A stretch of 64,000 nt of DNA, from NCBI GenBank assembly GCA_002197995.1, contig NGZR01000003.1:124001-188000 (forward strand). Direction: 5' to 3'. Source of the DNA: Gaeumannomyces sp. JS-464 (lineage: Eukaryota > Ascomycota > Sordariomycetes > Magnaporthales > Magnaporthaceae). Positions 46,024-57,025 of this stretch are shown here, piece after piece (position 1 is the stretch's first letter; each line of letters starts with the position of its first letter). The notes under the pieces were generated by a model that did no database searches, had not been told where the DNA came from, and saw only the letters and a program-made list of their open reading frames with translations. Both the position numbers and the translations under genes were made by a program.

Positions 46024-47363
46024 AAGGGTTCAAGACCCTGCCCCGTCCTCCTCTTCCTCCTGCAGATCAAAACCAATCGTGGCCCAGACCCTGGATTTTG
46101 GCGGAGAGTCCCGGGGCGAGCCACGAGGCCACGAGGCAGGCACGGATCACAACAACGACCAGGCATGGGTCATGTCTTGCCGCTATCGATGGATTGGGTA
46201 AATCGTAACCGGTCTGTCTGCCTGGCCGCCCTTCTTCGACAAAAGGCGACCACAGCGAGGGGTGGTTTGGCAGGCCTTGCCGGCTTGGCTCTTGGCTCTC
46301 GCGTGGGGCAGGGGGGGGGGGGAAGGGATTTGATGGATATCTGTCCCAGTTTTTAGCGAGTTCTGGAGGCAAGCCATCGAACCACCAACAATTCCATGGG
46401 TTGCGGCCGAAAGCTATTGCTTCGCGCCAAATCCCCATATGGGTGCCACGCTGCCTCCACGATGCCAACGGGTAAGAGTAAGAGGGAGAGAGAGAGGCCA
46501 GTGGGGAATGCACCAAGAACGAAACCCTCTCGCTTCCAGCGCCCGCCAGCGGTCTAGAGCCGCACACCATCGACCGACCTCTCAGTCGCACCCAGTATTG
46601 CTCAGAGACCGGTTCCAGCTTCAAAAACCCCCCCAAGAAGGGAAACCAGAGCGCGCGCGACCCCGGATTGCCCGCTTTGGATAGGTTTACCACATCGGGT
46701 CAGACGCAGGTCTGGAGGCGGGGAGGCGTAGAGGAGAGGAGCTGCCTATCAGATGCCCACTCGGGCTGGTTTCCGGTTCTGGATCGCGGCGGCCGTCTTG
46801 GGAATGGACTTGTAAGTTCAAAAGAGATGCAAAGGACGGAAAATCGAACAATCTCGATTTCTGCCGCAGGCCAAGGACGACATTGCTGGTTTGGGCTGAT
46901 GAATCGACGCCTCGGCCCAGCATCACCGTCTAGACGCACATCATCAGCCAACTTCCCAATCCGGTATCCCGCAGCGATATTTCCACAACTTACTGCAAGC
47001 CCGGTCCCAAAATTGCGGTTATTCCAGAATAAATCGAGTTGGTATTATCCCTTGAAGCAACAACCAAAGCATGAAGAACAGTAGGGAAATTAAAACCCAG
47101 TGAAAAAACGCCGTGCTTGATGCCACAGACCGCCACATATACGCACCCCCCTCAAAAAGGGGCAAGAAACATCCATTACACAGACACACACACACACTTC
47201 CCCATCCGAACCCCAACCTAGCATGACCAAGGATTCTAATGTAGACAAGAAAAAAAAAAAAGTAAAGCAAAAAAGTCCCGAGATGCTACTATAACCTTTC
47301 TATGTTCGTCTTTGCTTGCTGCTTGCTTCCTTCGACCTGCTCTCCGCCTTAGCCACTCAACCC

Positions 47364-50300
47364 TCAAAACTGCATCAGCTTCTTGGCCGCCCCATCCTTG
47401 GACGACCCGAGCTGTTGCGTAGAAAAGGAGCAGTACCGGTCCTTGATGGCCACCACCTCGTACGTGCCCTCCTGGCTGGCCCGCACAACCTTGCTGTGCT
47501 CGTGGCTGACGTCGTGCCTCGTCTCGAGGATCTGCGGCCTCTGGCCCCTCTTCTCGTTTGTGCTGCGCGTGTACGTGAACTCGAATGGCGGCGTACCGCC
47601 AAACTCAAACAGGATGTCCACCTCGCCGCCCTCGTGAATGTCCACCGCACGTTGCGCCCGCGGCTGATACGCACGCTCGGCATCGGGTGCACGCGCTTGA
47701 CCAGATCCACGGCCGCCCGGCACTCGCTCGCCTTGTCGCTGACGCCCGTGATGGCAAACTCTCCCGGTGAGTCCGCCACGCGCCGGAAGCTTGTCGTCTT
47801 GGACAGCGCCGATCGCCGCTGGCCCTCAAACGTGTACTCGACGTTGAAGGGCGGCGTCCCGCTGAGTGTGTACGCGATGCGCTCGCCCACGCAGTAGTCC
47901 GTCCGCGTCTCGAGCGGGTACACGGCCGGGGCGTCGTACAGCTGCACGTTCACCACCGAGTTGGCGTTGTTGCTGCCAGGTCCCTGCCGGGTCCATGCGC
48001 GACTGGCAGCCTCGCGCGTCGCGCACCTCGCGGATCCGCACCTGCTGCGAGCCGAGGCGGAGCAGCTCCCGTGGGATCTGCACCCAAACGACTTGGCGTG
48101 GATCGATGTGACGTGGTGCACCTGCGGCACAACACCGCTGTGGTGCTTGATCTCGAGCTCCAGGAAGAATGGCGGCACGCCCGTGAGCGTCACCGGGATC
48201 TTCTCCTCGTAGTCCTGCTCCGACATGCAGAACTTGAATGTCTGCCCGGGTTTGTCGAACGTCGCCGTGGGCTTGGCGTTGACCCTCTGCTCCAGAACAA
48301 CAGGTGTGAACTGCTTCCTATCCAGATCGTAGAGACTGTCGGCCAGAGATGAGAAGGTGTAGGTGTAAAGGCCAGGCTTCCCCGTGTCCAGAGAGACGGC
48401 TGCCTTGCTCAGCGCAGCATCAAACTCCTTCCGAATCACGGACGCGGATCCAGACGGAGGTTTGTGGTGAACCTCGTACTTGACATGGTAAGGCGGCGCG
48501 CCTGCAGGGTAAAATGTAGCACACATGAGGCAAGGTATGTGGTTTGTGTAGCAAGGTGAAACATACCTTTGAGGCTGATCTCGAAGCCGTCAATGTCTCC
48601 CTCGCACACATCCTTCTTGACCAGCCTGTCTCCGTCAAGGCTATGCTCTCGGCCTCGACCAGGCCGAGCTCGGGTCGAGGAAGCCAGTCAACCTCGAAGG
48701 TGGACGCGCTGGGATCGATGGTGCCCTGGCACTGGTTGTCGGTGACCTCTAGCAGCTCGTACGTGCCAGGCTCGCGGACCGTCAGGAAGCCGTTGCCGCT
48801 CTGGACGGTGCTCGTGGCAGGAGTCGAGCCAGCCAAGTCGCGGTTCTTGTACGTCACAGTCCAGGGGCCGACGCCAGCAAGACGGAGTGGAAGCTTGTGC
48901 TTGGCGTCTGGCTTCTCGATATTAAGAGCCTTGCGGCGTCCTTCAACCACGCAAAGGCAGCGCGCGGGCGCTGGCGTCGGACCGAAATCTTGGCCTCGTC
49001 TTGTAGAGAGGTTCGGCAGCCACGCTTGTCTTGGACGCCTGTGAGGGCTACAGTGTATTCTCCGCCCTGGGACAAGGCGGGCGTCTTTATCGTGTACTTG
49101 CTGGAGTGGATTTCCGTCACCTTGTAAGGGGTCCGGCGGCCGTCGTGGACGATCTCATACTCGAGGGTGAAGGGAGCGTCGCCGTTGAAAAGGCTGGCCT
49201 CAATCTCGACCTGGTCTTCCAGGCATGCATTGATCGTCCCGCGCGCTGGGGCGATGGATGCCTGAGCGGCCGGCTTCACGCTCTGCTCCAGCGTCATGCC
49301 CGGACCGGCCAGTGGCTGGTTCTTATACAGCTTGTCGTCGATGGAGAGGAAGGTGTACCTGTGCGTGCCGGCCTGGCGCGGGATCAGTCTCATCTGGTAC
49401 CGGAGGCCGGGGATGCGCACGCTCTCGCGCGGCGCTTAACGCCGTTGGTCACGACCTCATAGCGGACCATGAACGGTGGCGTGCCCACGACATCGAGGTC
49501 CACCTCGAGACCGACCGAGTTGCCAGCGCACGTGTCGGGAATCTCCTGCGACCGGATGGTGAGATCGGGCTCGAGCGGGTTCAGCACGAGGCACGTCGAC
49601 GGCTCCCGGACCTCGCCCTCGCACGTTCCCGCGCTGACACTCTTCAGGGTGTAGGCCGGGGGCAACAACAACAGGGAGGTCGCCAGCCCGCTTGCCGGTG
49701 TGCGACCCAGGAATGACAACGTCGCCAGGGTCACCGTTCTTGGTAAGAGTGTCAATCGGCGAGAACTCCCAGGTCAGCGTGTGCGGGCGGTCGTCCTCGT
49801 GCTGCGGCTGGCCCTCGTAGACGACAGGTAGCTGGACCTTTTCGCCGCGAGCCACCTTGAGCGGGTTCCGGATGTCGCACTGAGTGAGGTGCACCTTGGG
49901 TCTCTCCTTGACCGAGAAGCTCTGCACGAGCGTCTTGCCCTTGGGGCGGAGCTCCGGGTCCTCTGTTGGTGAAGCATACTTGACAACGTTGCCAAAGGCG
50001 TCATGCACCTCGTCGACCGAGTACCGCCACTCGCCAGCAGCCCACAGCGACTCGTTCAGGCTGACGGTGACGCGCTGCGATCTCGCCCAGGTGACGTCCT
50101 CGTCGCCGGGGGCCAAAAGGCTGGACGAGGGTGAGGTGGTGCCCGTTAGGGGACGCGAAGCCATCGGGCTGGAGGCTCTGGAAGTGGAAGCTGTGGTCCT
50201 TGCCGTTGATAGTGCGGCTGTAGTTGATTTTGAGAGGCGGGGTGCCATCGACGTTGAGGGCGAGGTCGGACAGGTCGTTAAGGCATCGGTCCGACGACGG

Positions 50301-51354
50301 CGACGGGCCGATGGCGACAGAGGGGCAGGGCACGACGAAGGTGTGGGGGCTCTTGCGCTGCACCTCGAGCCTGTACTCGTCCAGCACGCGACGCAGCTTG
50401 TAAGCGCCCGTCTTCTTGACGGGGAACTCGAACGTGACGGCGCTCGTGTCGCCCTCGGGGGACAGCTTCTTGGCCTGCTTTTCAATAGCGCGGAGCTGGG
50501 ACCGCGAGAGCTTCATGACCTCCTCCTCGGTACTACCCAGAGCCAGGTCCACCCGCACCAGCTCGACCTCGTGGGGGATGGTGGCGTTGAACTGGATGGG
50601 GATCAGAGCGGTGGCCCTGTCGCCGCCAATGCAGAAAGGAGTGCCCTCGGGGTTCAGGAGCGCGGATCCCTCGGGGAGGATGTTGATGATCTGCCTTCCC
50701 TGGATGAGGGACGAGTTGTGCAGAATGCTCGACGACTTGACGTATTGGTCCGAGATGGAGAGCTCCTTGTCGAAAAAGGCCTTGGCGAATCCGAGGAGCC
50801 AGGTGAGCGCCGGGACCTGGTGGGTTGAGTCGAATTGTCAGCACATCACACCATAGAAGCATTCACACCGATCACCGAGCTCCGGCGGCGGCTACGGACC
50901 GGGATATCAAACATGAGCATCCAGTCCAGGACGGCATGGATAAAAAAGAGCACGATAACAACGGGCTGGGACAGCTCCAGCCATGGGATTCGCAGCTCAG
51001 GCAGGCCGAAGAGGGCGCAGAGGTCGATGGCGATCCACTTGAGGAAGAGCCAGAAGGACTCGGCGTTGTCGTCGACGACGCGCAGCCAGTCGTACAGCTT
51101 CCATGCCCACAGCAGCATGTAGATGCCGCAGGCGTAGTAGCGCTGTGTCGGAGCATCGAGGATGGTGAGGGTATTAGGGGCTCGCTCCCCGTCGGCTCGG
51201 GGCTGCTCTGGGGTGCCAGGGGTAGGGTTCGACGTGCCGGCCTGGGCTCGGCCGTGGGGGAGGGCGACCCTCCATGCCTGCTTCGCGAGGCATACTGGGA
51301 GGCGGCGGGTGTTTGGGGGAAGCCCCCTCTTGTTATTCGTGGGGTTTCGCTCAT
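47364..51354 (-). CDS. pom152: Nuclear pore membrane protein Pom152
   Basis: Pom152 is the integral-membrane ring nucleoporin whose lumenal part is a chain of Ig-like folds. Exons 51354-50900, 50817-48567 and 48501-47364 (introns 82 and 65 nt) give about 1,280 residues. The N-terminus [18 protein letters not shown] is followed by [20 protein letters not shown] and [13 protein letters not shown], then [20 protein letters not shown], the membrane segments. The lumenal repeats show the recurrent G-x-P-P/W-F core: [76 protein letters not shown] and [10 protein letters not shown]. The end is [18 protein letters not shown]. Single-base shifts occur near 51165 (a missing C in CCC), 50140, 49680, 49430, 48000 and 47655. 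Their number fits sequence error better than gene death. Confidence -1.
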
Positions 51355-52742
51355 CGCATCGTCTGTGTGGGCTCGCACGCGCAGGAGGCGTGGAAGCAGG
51401 TCGAGGGAGAGGAGGAGGAGGCCTGCAGCCTCGGAAGACGGTGGGCTCGGAGGGGAGGAAGGCGTCCCTCGTCAAGCGTGGCAAGTCTGGGCGGGAAGGA
51501 GAGAAAGGACAAGATATCCGCCAGGAATACGGAAGAGCGGTTACTGCTGATACTGCTGGTGCCGCCGCCTCGCTTCGGTCGTTTGGAGTGTCGTGTTGTT
51601 TCCTCGGCAGCTGGACAGAACTTGCTGCCGCTTCTCGCAGTGCGCCTGAAATTTGGAAGCTCGTCGGCCGTCACGTCTGCAAGTTCCACGAGCGCGTTTC
51701 TTTGCTCGGGTGGAGACAACAAGGACCGACTGGCAGCGCGGCGTACCTTATTGGATGAATTCCAACGGCCTGCCCCACCAGAGCACACCCCACAATTTAG
51801 AGGCAGGGACACCCATTGAATCGAGCTGCCCATGATGCTGGATGGGATCGATGCAAGCCCATGTTGTTGTGTGCCCATCGATGGAGGCCATCACAGCCAC
51901 CAACTGCTCGCCTCGCCCTCTCGCTCAGCCACAGCAGAGAAGCCTATCTGCATCTGTCCATCAGCAATAGGTAGACAGTTGTGCTCCAAGAAACCCACGC
52001 GCGATTTCTGGGTCAAACGAGGTGCGTAGGCTGGCCGCTGGCCTGCTGGTGTGCTGCCGCCGTCACCTTTGCGTCGCTGCTTGTTTGTCCTCGTATCCCA
52101 TGCCTTGATTCTTTGATGCTCTGGGGTTTGTGCTGTTTGAGAGAGGACCCAAGCCCACGCGCAGGCTGACCGCCCTCCATGTAAAAAATAGGTCAATATG
52201 GAAATCCGAAAACGGCCGTGATCCAAGACAGAAATACCTTTTATCATCAGCCTGCACCTCAGCCGCCTCACAAAACCTGTATTGCATGTTTTCCATCTCT
52301 AGCATCCAGCTGCAAACACTCTCAGATATCCAGACGCCACGCATCATGGCCAGTCATCATCATTTACCAGGTAAACTTGACCATCATCGCACGCTGGCGA
52401 CAGAACTTGGCACGCTGTGGCCGTTGTAGCGCCCTGGAACGGCCGCCACAGGCCTTTGTTGCTGCCGTCGCCGCCAACCGGGCCCTTCGATCCTCACGGC
52501 CATTGTCGTCGCGCTGGCCGCAATCTTCTGAGCCGGCAAAGGAGTTCTGCGAAGGAAAAGGGGGAGTCTGCGAGTCTTAAAACCTGTCGTGAACCATCGC
52601 TGCCAGACCGCCGAGCCGTCCCCAACTTACTCCTGAGTTTTTCTCTTCGACAGACACTCCTGGAATTGCCGCTGTTCCACAACCATCAGAATATTTTGTT
52701 GCAACGCCCAACAGGTCATCAATAGAACCAGACGTCGTCGCC
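51355..52742. promoter_or_regulatory. Divergent pom152 / UCH37-type gene intergenic region
   Basis: This 1.4 kb separates the divergent starts of pom152 and the deubiquitinase gene and should contain both promoters. No coding sequence is supported. The context ATCGTCGCCATGGC-like at 52737-52745 is a good Kozak-type start for the plus-strand gene. Confidence -1.
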
Positions 52743-54791
52743 ATGGCTGCTGGTGCCGACGACACCCCGAGCCCTCCACGCCGCTCGACGCGTACGAGGA
52801 AGCCCGTGGAGCGCTTCGGGCAGGAAGCCGGCGCCGGCGCCGCCAAGGAGACGTCTCCCCCGGCGAAGCGGCAGCGCAAGAAGGCTTCTCCTGCTGCTGC
52901 GCCAAAGACCCCGACCAAAAGGGCTTCCCCTGCGGCGAAGACCAAGGACGTCGTCGCTGATGAAGACGGAGATGCTGCTGCCGCCGCTGACGACCAGGAC
53001 GCCGGTGAAGATGAGGAAAACCTCCACGCAGTCCTCAGTCTCGACCCTGACGAAGTTGAGGAGTATGAGGGCTGGACCGAGCTTGAGTCGGACCCGGTTA
53101 GTGCCCGTCCTTGAGACGCGGACTTTTATCTCTCTCTCTTCTTCCTTTTGGGCTGACAATTTTGCAATCAAGGCACTGTTCAATCACATCCTCCACAAAC
53201 TGGGGGTTTCCGGAGTCCGCTGCGAAGAGGTCCTGGTCATTGACGAGAGCGAGGTGATGCTACTCAAGTGAGCCACGCCTGCGTCCCGCAGAAGACGGTG
53301 GGCGGATCTGTCCCTTTCGGTGGCTAATCGCAGAATCCCAGACAACCAATCCACGGCTTCATCTTTCTCTTTGAGTGTGATGACTCTCCCGAGGCCGACG
53401 AGACGGCCGACCCTCCCGATGGGATGTGGTTTGCGCGACAGGTGAGTTCTATGGCCTTTCAATGTTGTTGATCTCGGATCCTAATACAGCTCGCATGCCC
53501 AGACCATCGCCAATGCCTGTGCATCTGTTGCGCTCTTCAACATCCTCATGAACGCCGAAGGGATCACTCTAGGCGATGAGATGCAAAGATTCAAGGACGA
53601 GACGGCGAACTTGATCCCTCCGCATAAGGGAACTGCCCTGGCACAGAATCGCTTCATCCGCAAAATCCACGACTCCTTTGCTCGGTATGCCAAGGAACTA
53701 GATCCATGTAGCCCCAAGGCCCCATGGAGCTAAAAAAACAGGTGCTGATTATCTGGATTTACTCTCTTGAAGTCGTCTAGATCTACTGGACGAAGACCTC
53801 TGTCTCTCGAACCAGTACGACGAGCATCAGAAGCAAAGGAAGAAGAAGGGCGCGGCCAGGCCCAAAGCCAAGCAGAGCAGGAAGCGCAAGCGAAAGGCGG
53901 CCATCGACCCCAACTCGGCCAAGCACTATGTCGCCTACATCCAGCAGGGCGGAAAGCTCTGGGAGCTTGACGGTCTCGAAGAAGGGGCCATCGCTTTGGG
54001 TAAGGCAATACTGTCACCTTGGCCGCGGCTAATCACAACACATCAATGCTCTCGGCCTGATCTTTCTAACTTTTGGCATCGTTGCAAAACACAAAACAGG
54101 CCCTGCTGGGGACAACTGGATCAGTGCAGTCATCCCGTTCATCCAGGAAAAGGTAAACAAGCTGGGCGACCAGGCCAATCTGATCGCGCTCTGCCACAAC
54201 CAGCGGGGCGAGCTGAAGCGCAAGCTGGCGGCCAACGTGGCTTCCATCGTAGCGCTCTCGAAGAGCATCGAGGCGCAGCCGAAGTGGAATGTCAAGGAGC
54301 TCGAGAAGGTGGGCTGGGCGGCCGACCCAGAGAAGGCCGAGTACGCCGCGGCGCTGGCTGACATGGGCCTGACCGTCGAGGACGTCACTGCGGCCGCCGC
54401 GGAGGCGGAAACGGCCGGGGATGGAGGCCAGGGCGAGGGCGAAGCTGCTGAGGGAGAAGGCGAGGTGGAGGGTGAAGCTGCCGAGGGAGAAGGCGAGGCC
54501 GTGGACGAGGAGGAGAAAGAGGCAGCAGAAGAGGCGGGGCCGTACAAGACTGAGGAGGAGGCCACCGACGCTGCTTCCAATCTGGTCGAGGAACACCTGC
54601 GGCTCCGGGCCGACTACGACGACGAGCGGGCGCTGGTGCGGGAGGACGCGGACACGGCCAGGGGGAGGCAGATGGACCTCACACCCATGGTACACACGTG
54701 GGTGGAGCTCATGTGCGAGGCCGACATCATCAACTCGACGGCTGAGGCGCTTGCGGCCGGGGCGGCGGGAGCAAAAGGGGCGAAGAAGTGA
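52743..54791 (+). CDS. uch2: Ubiquitin C-terminal hydrolase, UCH37/UCHL5 type
   Basis: This cysteine deubiquitinase of peptidase family C12 trims ubiquitin chains at the proteasome. Six exons (52743-53096, 53173-53267, 53342-53441, 53503-53684, 53773-53999, 54100-54791) give 549 residues with no frame correction. The start gives a basic/proline N-terminal extension of ~110 residues, then the catalytic fold: GWTELESDPALFNHILHKLG, PIHGFIFLFEC, RQTIANACASVALFNILMN (oxyanion Gln and catalytic Cys), SAKHYVAYIQ (catalytic His) and LWELDG (Asp). A Lys/Arg-rich insert precedes the His. After the catalytic core come LGDQANLIALCHNQRGEL, an acidic Gly/Glu/Ala repeat (about 54420-54530) and the C-terminal MDLTPMVHTWVELM segment that matches the proteasome/Rpn13-binding end of UCH37. 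The next gene downstream is proteasome subunit rpn12. Confidence -1.
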
Positions 54792-55375
54792 TTAGGAGAC
54801 TAGGAGACAGGGGGTAGGGATAGGCGGGAGAGGGAGTTGTGTACAAGGGACGGCGTCGAGGCGTTTTGTGTTGTTTGTTTGTTTATTCCTGTCTCTTGGT
54901 GTTATGGATATTTTTCCTCTTCTTTCTATGTTGCATTCCAGATCACAAGTGGCATCCATGGACCGATGCATGATCCGCTTCTAGCAAATCATGGAATTTG
55001 GTCGTCGAGGAGGAAGCCGTTTGCGATGTGATTATGTAATCGGCAGTCTGTGCCCGCCTCATCGCTTTGGGGAAGGGCGACCCGAGCTTCAGGTGGATTG
55101 CCCAGGCAGGTGCCGCTGCGTACCTCTTGGGGCCTGTCTGCAAAGGCATGCGGCGAGGGGAACATGAACTGAACCCAACGAGCAAAAAAAAAAGCCGACA
55201 ACACTCACAGCGCACCATCACCAAGTCCTTCTCGATTTAGCCCAAGCGATTCGTAGACACACGACTACCCAACCCTGAGCGAGCCCGACAGCATCCCTAC
55301 GCCCGCCACCCGAAGCCCTCTCGCGCCCGCCGCTCCCACACCCGCCAGAACACACCACCACCACCACCCTGACCC
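54792..55375. promoter_or_regulatory. uch2-rpn12 intergenic region
   Basis: This 0.6 kb lies between two tandem plus-strand genes and should contain the uch2 terminator and the rpn12 promoter. I did not find a convincing PACE-type proteasome element. No other feature is seen. Confidence -1.
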
Positions 55376-56347
55376 ATGGCCGAAAAACAATCCAGCAGAT
55401 CCTGACCCAGCTCAGGTCTGCCCAGCTCGCCTACCCGGACGCGGCCAAGCTGCTCTCCAAAGCCAAGCTGCTGCTCCTCCAGCTCGGCGCCCTGACCCCG
55501 ACCACCGCCGCCGCCGCATCCCCATCCGCCTCCCCCTCGGTCGCCCAGCCCGCCTCGCAGCTCGCCCTGGCGCGCGAGACGTACGAGCAAGGGGCGCTGT
55601 ACTCGATCCGCGCCCGCGACGCCGACGGCTTCGTGCGCTACGTCCGCCAGCTCTCGCCCCTGTACGAGCTGCCGGCCTCGAGCCTGCCGCCGAACCTGCC
55701 CGAGCGCAACAAGGTCACGGGCCTGTACCTGCTCCTGCTCCTGACCCAGGGCCGCTACGACGAGTTCCACTCGGAGCTTGAGGCCCTGTCGGCCCGCGAA
55801 GGGGAGGCGGCTCCGTCGACGTCGAGGGCGACCGCTACCTCGGCTACCCCATCCGCCTCGAGCGCTGGCTCATGGAGGGCAGCTATGACCGCGTCTGGAA
55901 GGCCATGAAGAAGGGCGAGGTTCCATGCGAGGAGTACGGCGTCTTCTCTGAGGTATGTTCACAATACAACCCCGCCACCGTTATCATTACTACCACCATC
56001 GTACCGACCAGACAAACTTTGAGCCGACGCTAACACCCCCCCCCCCCCCCCCCAAAAAAAAAAAAAAACAGATCCTCACCTCCCAGATCCGCTCCGAGAT
56101 CGCCTCGTCCAGCGAGCGCGCCTACCCGTCCCTGCCCATCTCGTCGACAAAGTCGCTCCTGTTCCTCGACTCCGAGGGCGCCGTCGTCGACTTCGCCACC
56201 AGCCGCGGCTGGTCCGTCCGCGACGGCCACATCTACTTCCCCGCCGCCGGCTCCGCCGACGACGCCGGCCAGCCCGAGAAGCCCATCAGCCAGATGTTCA
56301 TCGAGAACACCCTCGGCTACGCCCGCGAGCTCGAGACCATTGTCTGA
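55376..56347 (+). CDS. rpn12: 26S proteasome regulatory subunit Rpn12 (PSMD8)
   Basis: Rpn12 is a PCI-domain subunit of the 19S lid that joins late in assembly. Exon 1 (55376-55952) begins MAEK and, after restoring one A in the GAAAAAC run at 55382-55387, reads TIQQILTQLRSAQLAYPDAA. Then come YEQGALYSIRARDADGFVRY, KVTGLYLLLLLTQGRYDEFH and GYPIRLERWLMEGSYDRVW. A 119-nt intron (55953-56071) leads to exon 2: ILTSQIRSEIASSSERAYPS, ISSTKSLLFLD and ISQMFIENTLGYARELETIV. A second single-base shift is needed near 55800-55810 before GGSVDVEGDRYLGYP. Intact length is about 284 residues, the normal size. Its position just downstream of the proteasome-associated deubiquitinase is notable. Confidence -1.
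56036..56068. repeat. C18-A15 homopolymer pair at an intron end
   Basis: Eighteen C followed by fifteen A sit directly before the CAG acceptor of the rpn12 intron. The usual polypyrimidine tract is therefore replaced by a C run and an A run. Lengths in such runs are often miscalled. Confidence -1.
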
Positions 56348-57025
56348 GGCGGGTTGCCGTCTTGGGGTGCGGGGAGCGAGGGAGAGTGCGAGACTCTTTG
56401 GTGTTGGTGTCGCCTGGGAATGCCGTGGTGACGTGTCCCGGCAGTCATCAAGCGACTTGGGTTTCTATTTGACCCAGAGTTGTGCTGCCGACCTAGGCAG
56501 CTTCAGGAGCAGAGTGCATCGGGTCTGCTTTCGTCGTGTAATACATCCTCCTTTTTAGACATTAGACGAGCCCGGCAAACAGGCCTTTTCAGAGCTTCGC
56601 CTGCAAGAGCACGTACCATGCATGTCACGCACATCCCGTTCGGCTCAAGTGCCAGCCCCTATTTTAACATGGTGCTAGATTTTGATCGTCCCCAAAAAGA
56701 TAAACTATCACGCTTTGAAGACGAAGGAAAATCATACTTTAAAACCACCCACCTACTCCGCTGGGCCAGGCCAGGAAACAAAGAGTCGGGCCCCCGGCCT
56801 TCTAAAATCAGTTATCTGCTTTTGTTTTCCCCGACCGTCCGCAACATAACGATACGCGGCTGACAGAGCATCAGACAGATCTGTGCTTAGCCACCACTGC
56901 AGCCACCGGTCCAGCCCAACAAACCAAAACGTGGCCACCTACGTTAATACTACACATCTGCTTCGAGCATAGTAAAGAACAGCACATCACTGTGCAAAGC
57001 AGCTGCCCTCTGACGTGCAGGCCTA
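56348..57025. other. Convergent 3' region of rpn12 and alpha-COP genes
   Basis: About 0.7 kb with no supported gene. It should contain the terminators of both convergent genes. Confidence -1.

Larger units (their letters stand above)
41763..47363. other. Long interval upstream of skn7, no gene supported
   Basis: This 5.6 kb lies between the start of skn7 and the stop of pom152 (both minus strand). It probably holds a long skn7 promoter and leader and the pom152 3' region. Features seen are a (GCT)10 run at 43919-43948, a T run near 43998-44020, a GGTACCTTAGGTACC-like palindromic motif near 44966-44978, and an A41 run at 45982-46022. The longest open stretch (41961-43037, plus) has no recognisable motif and poor composition. 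Confidence -1.
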
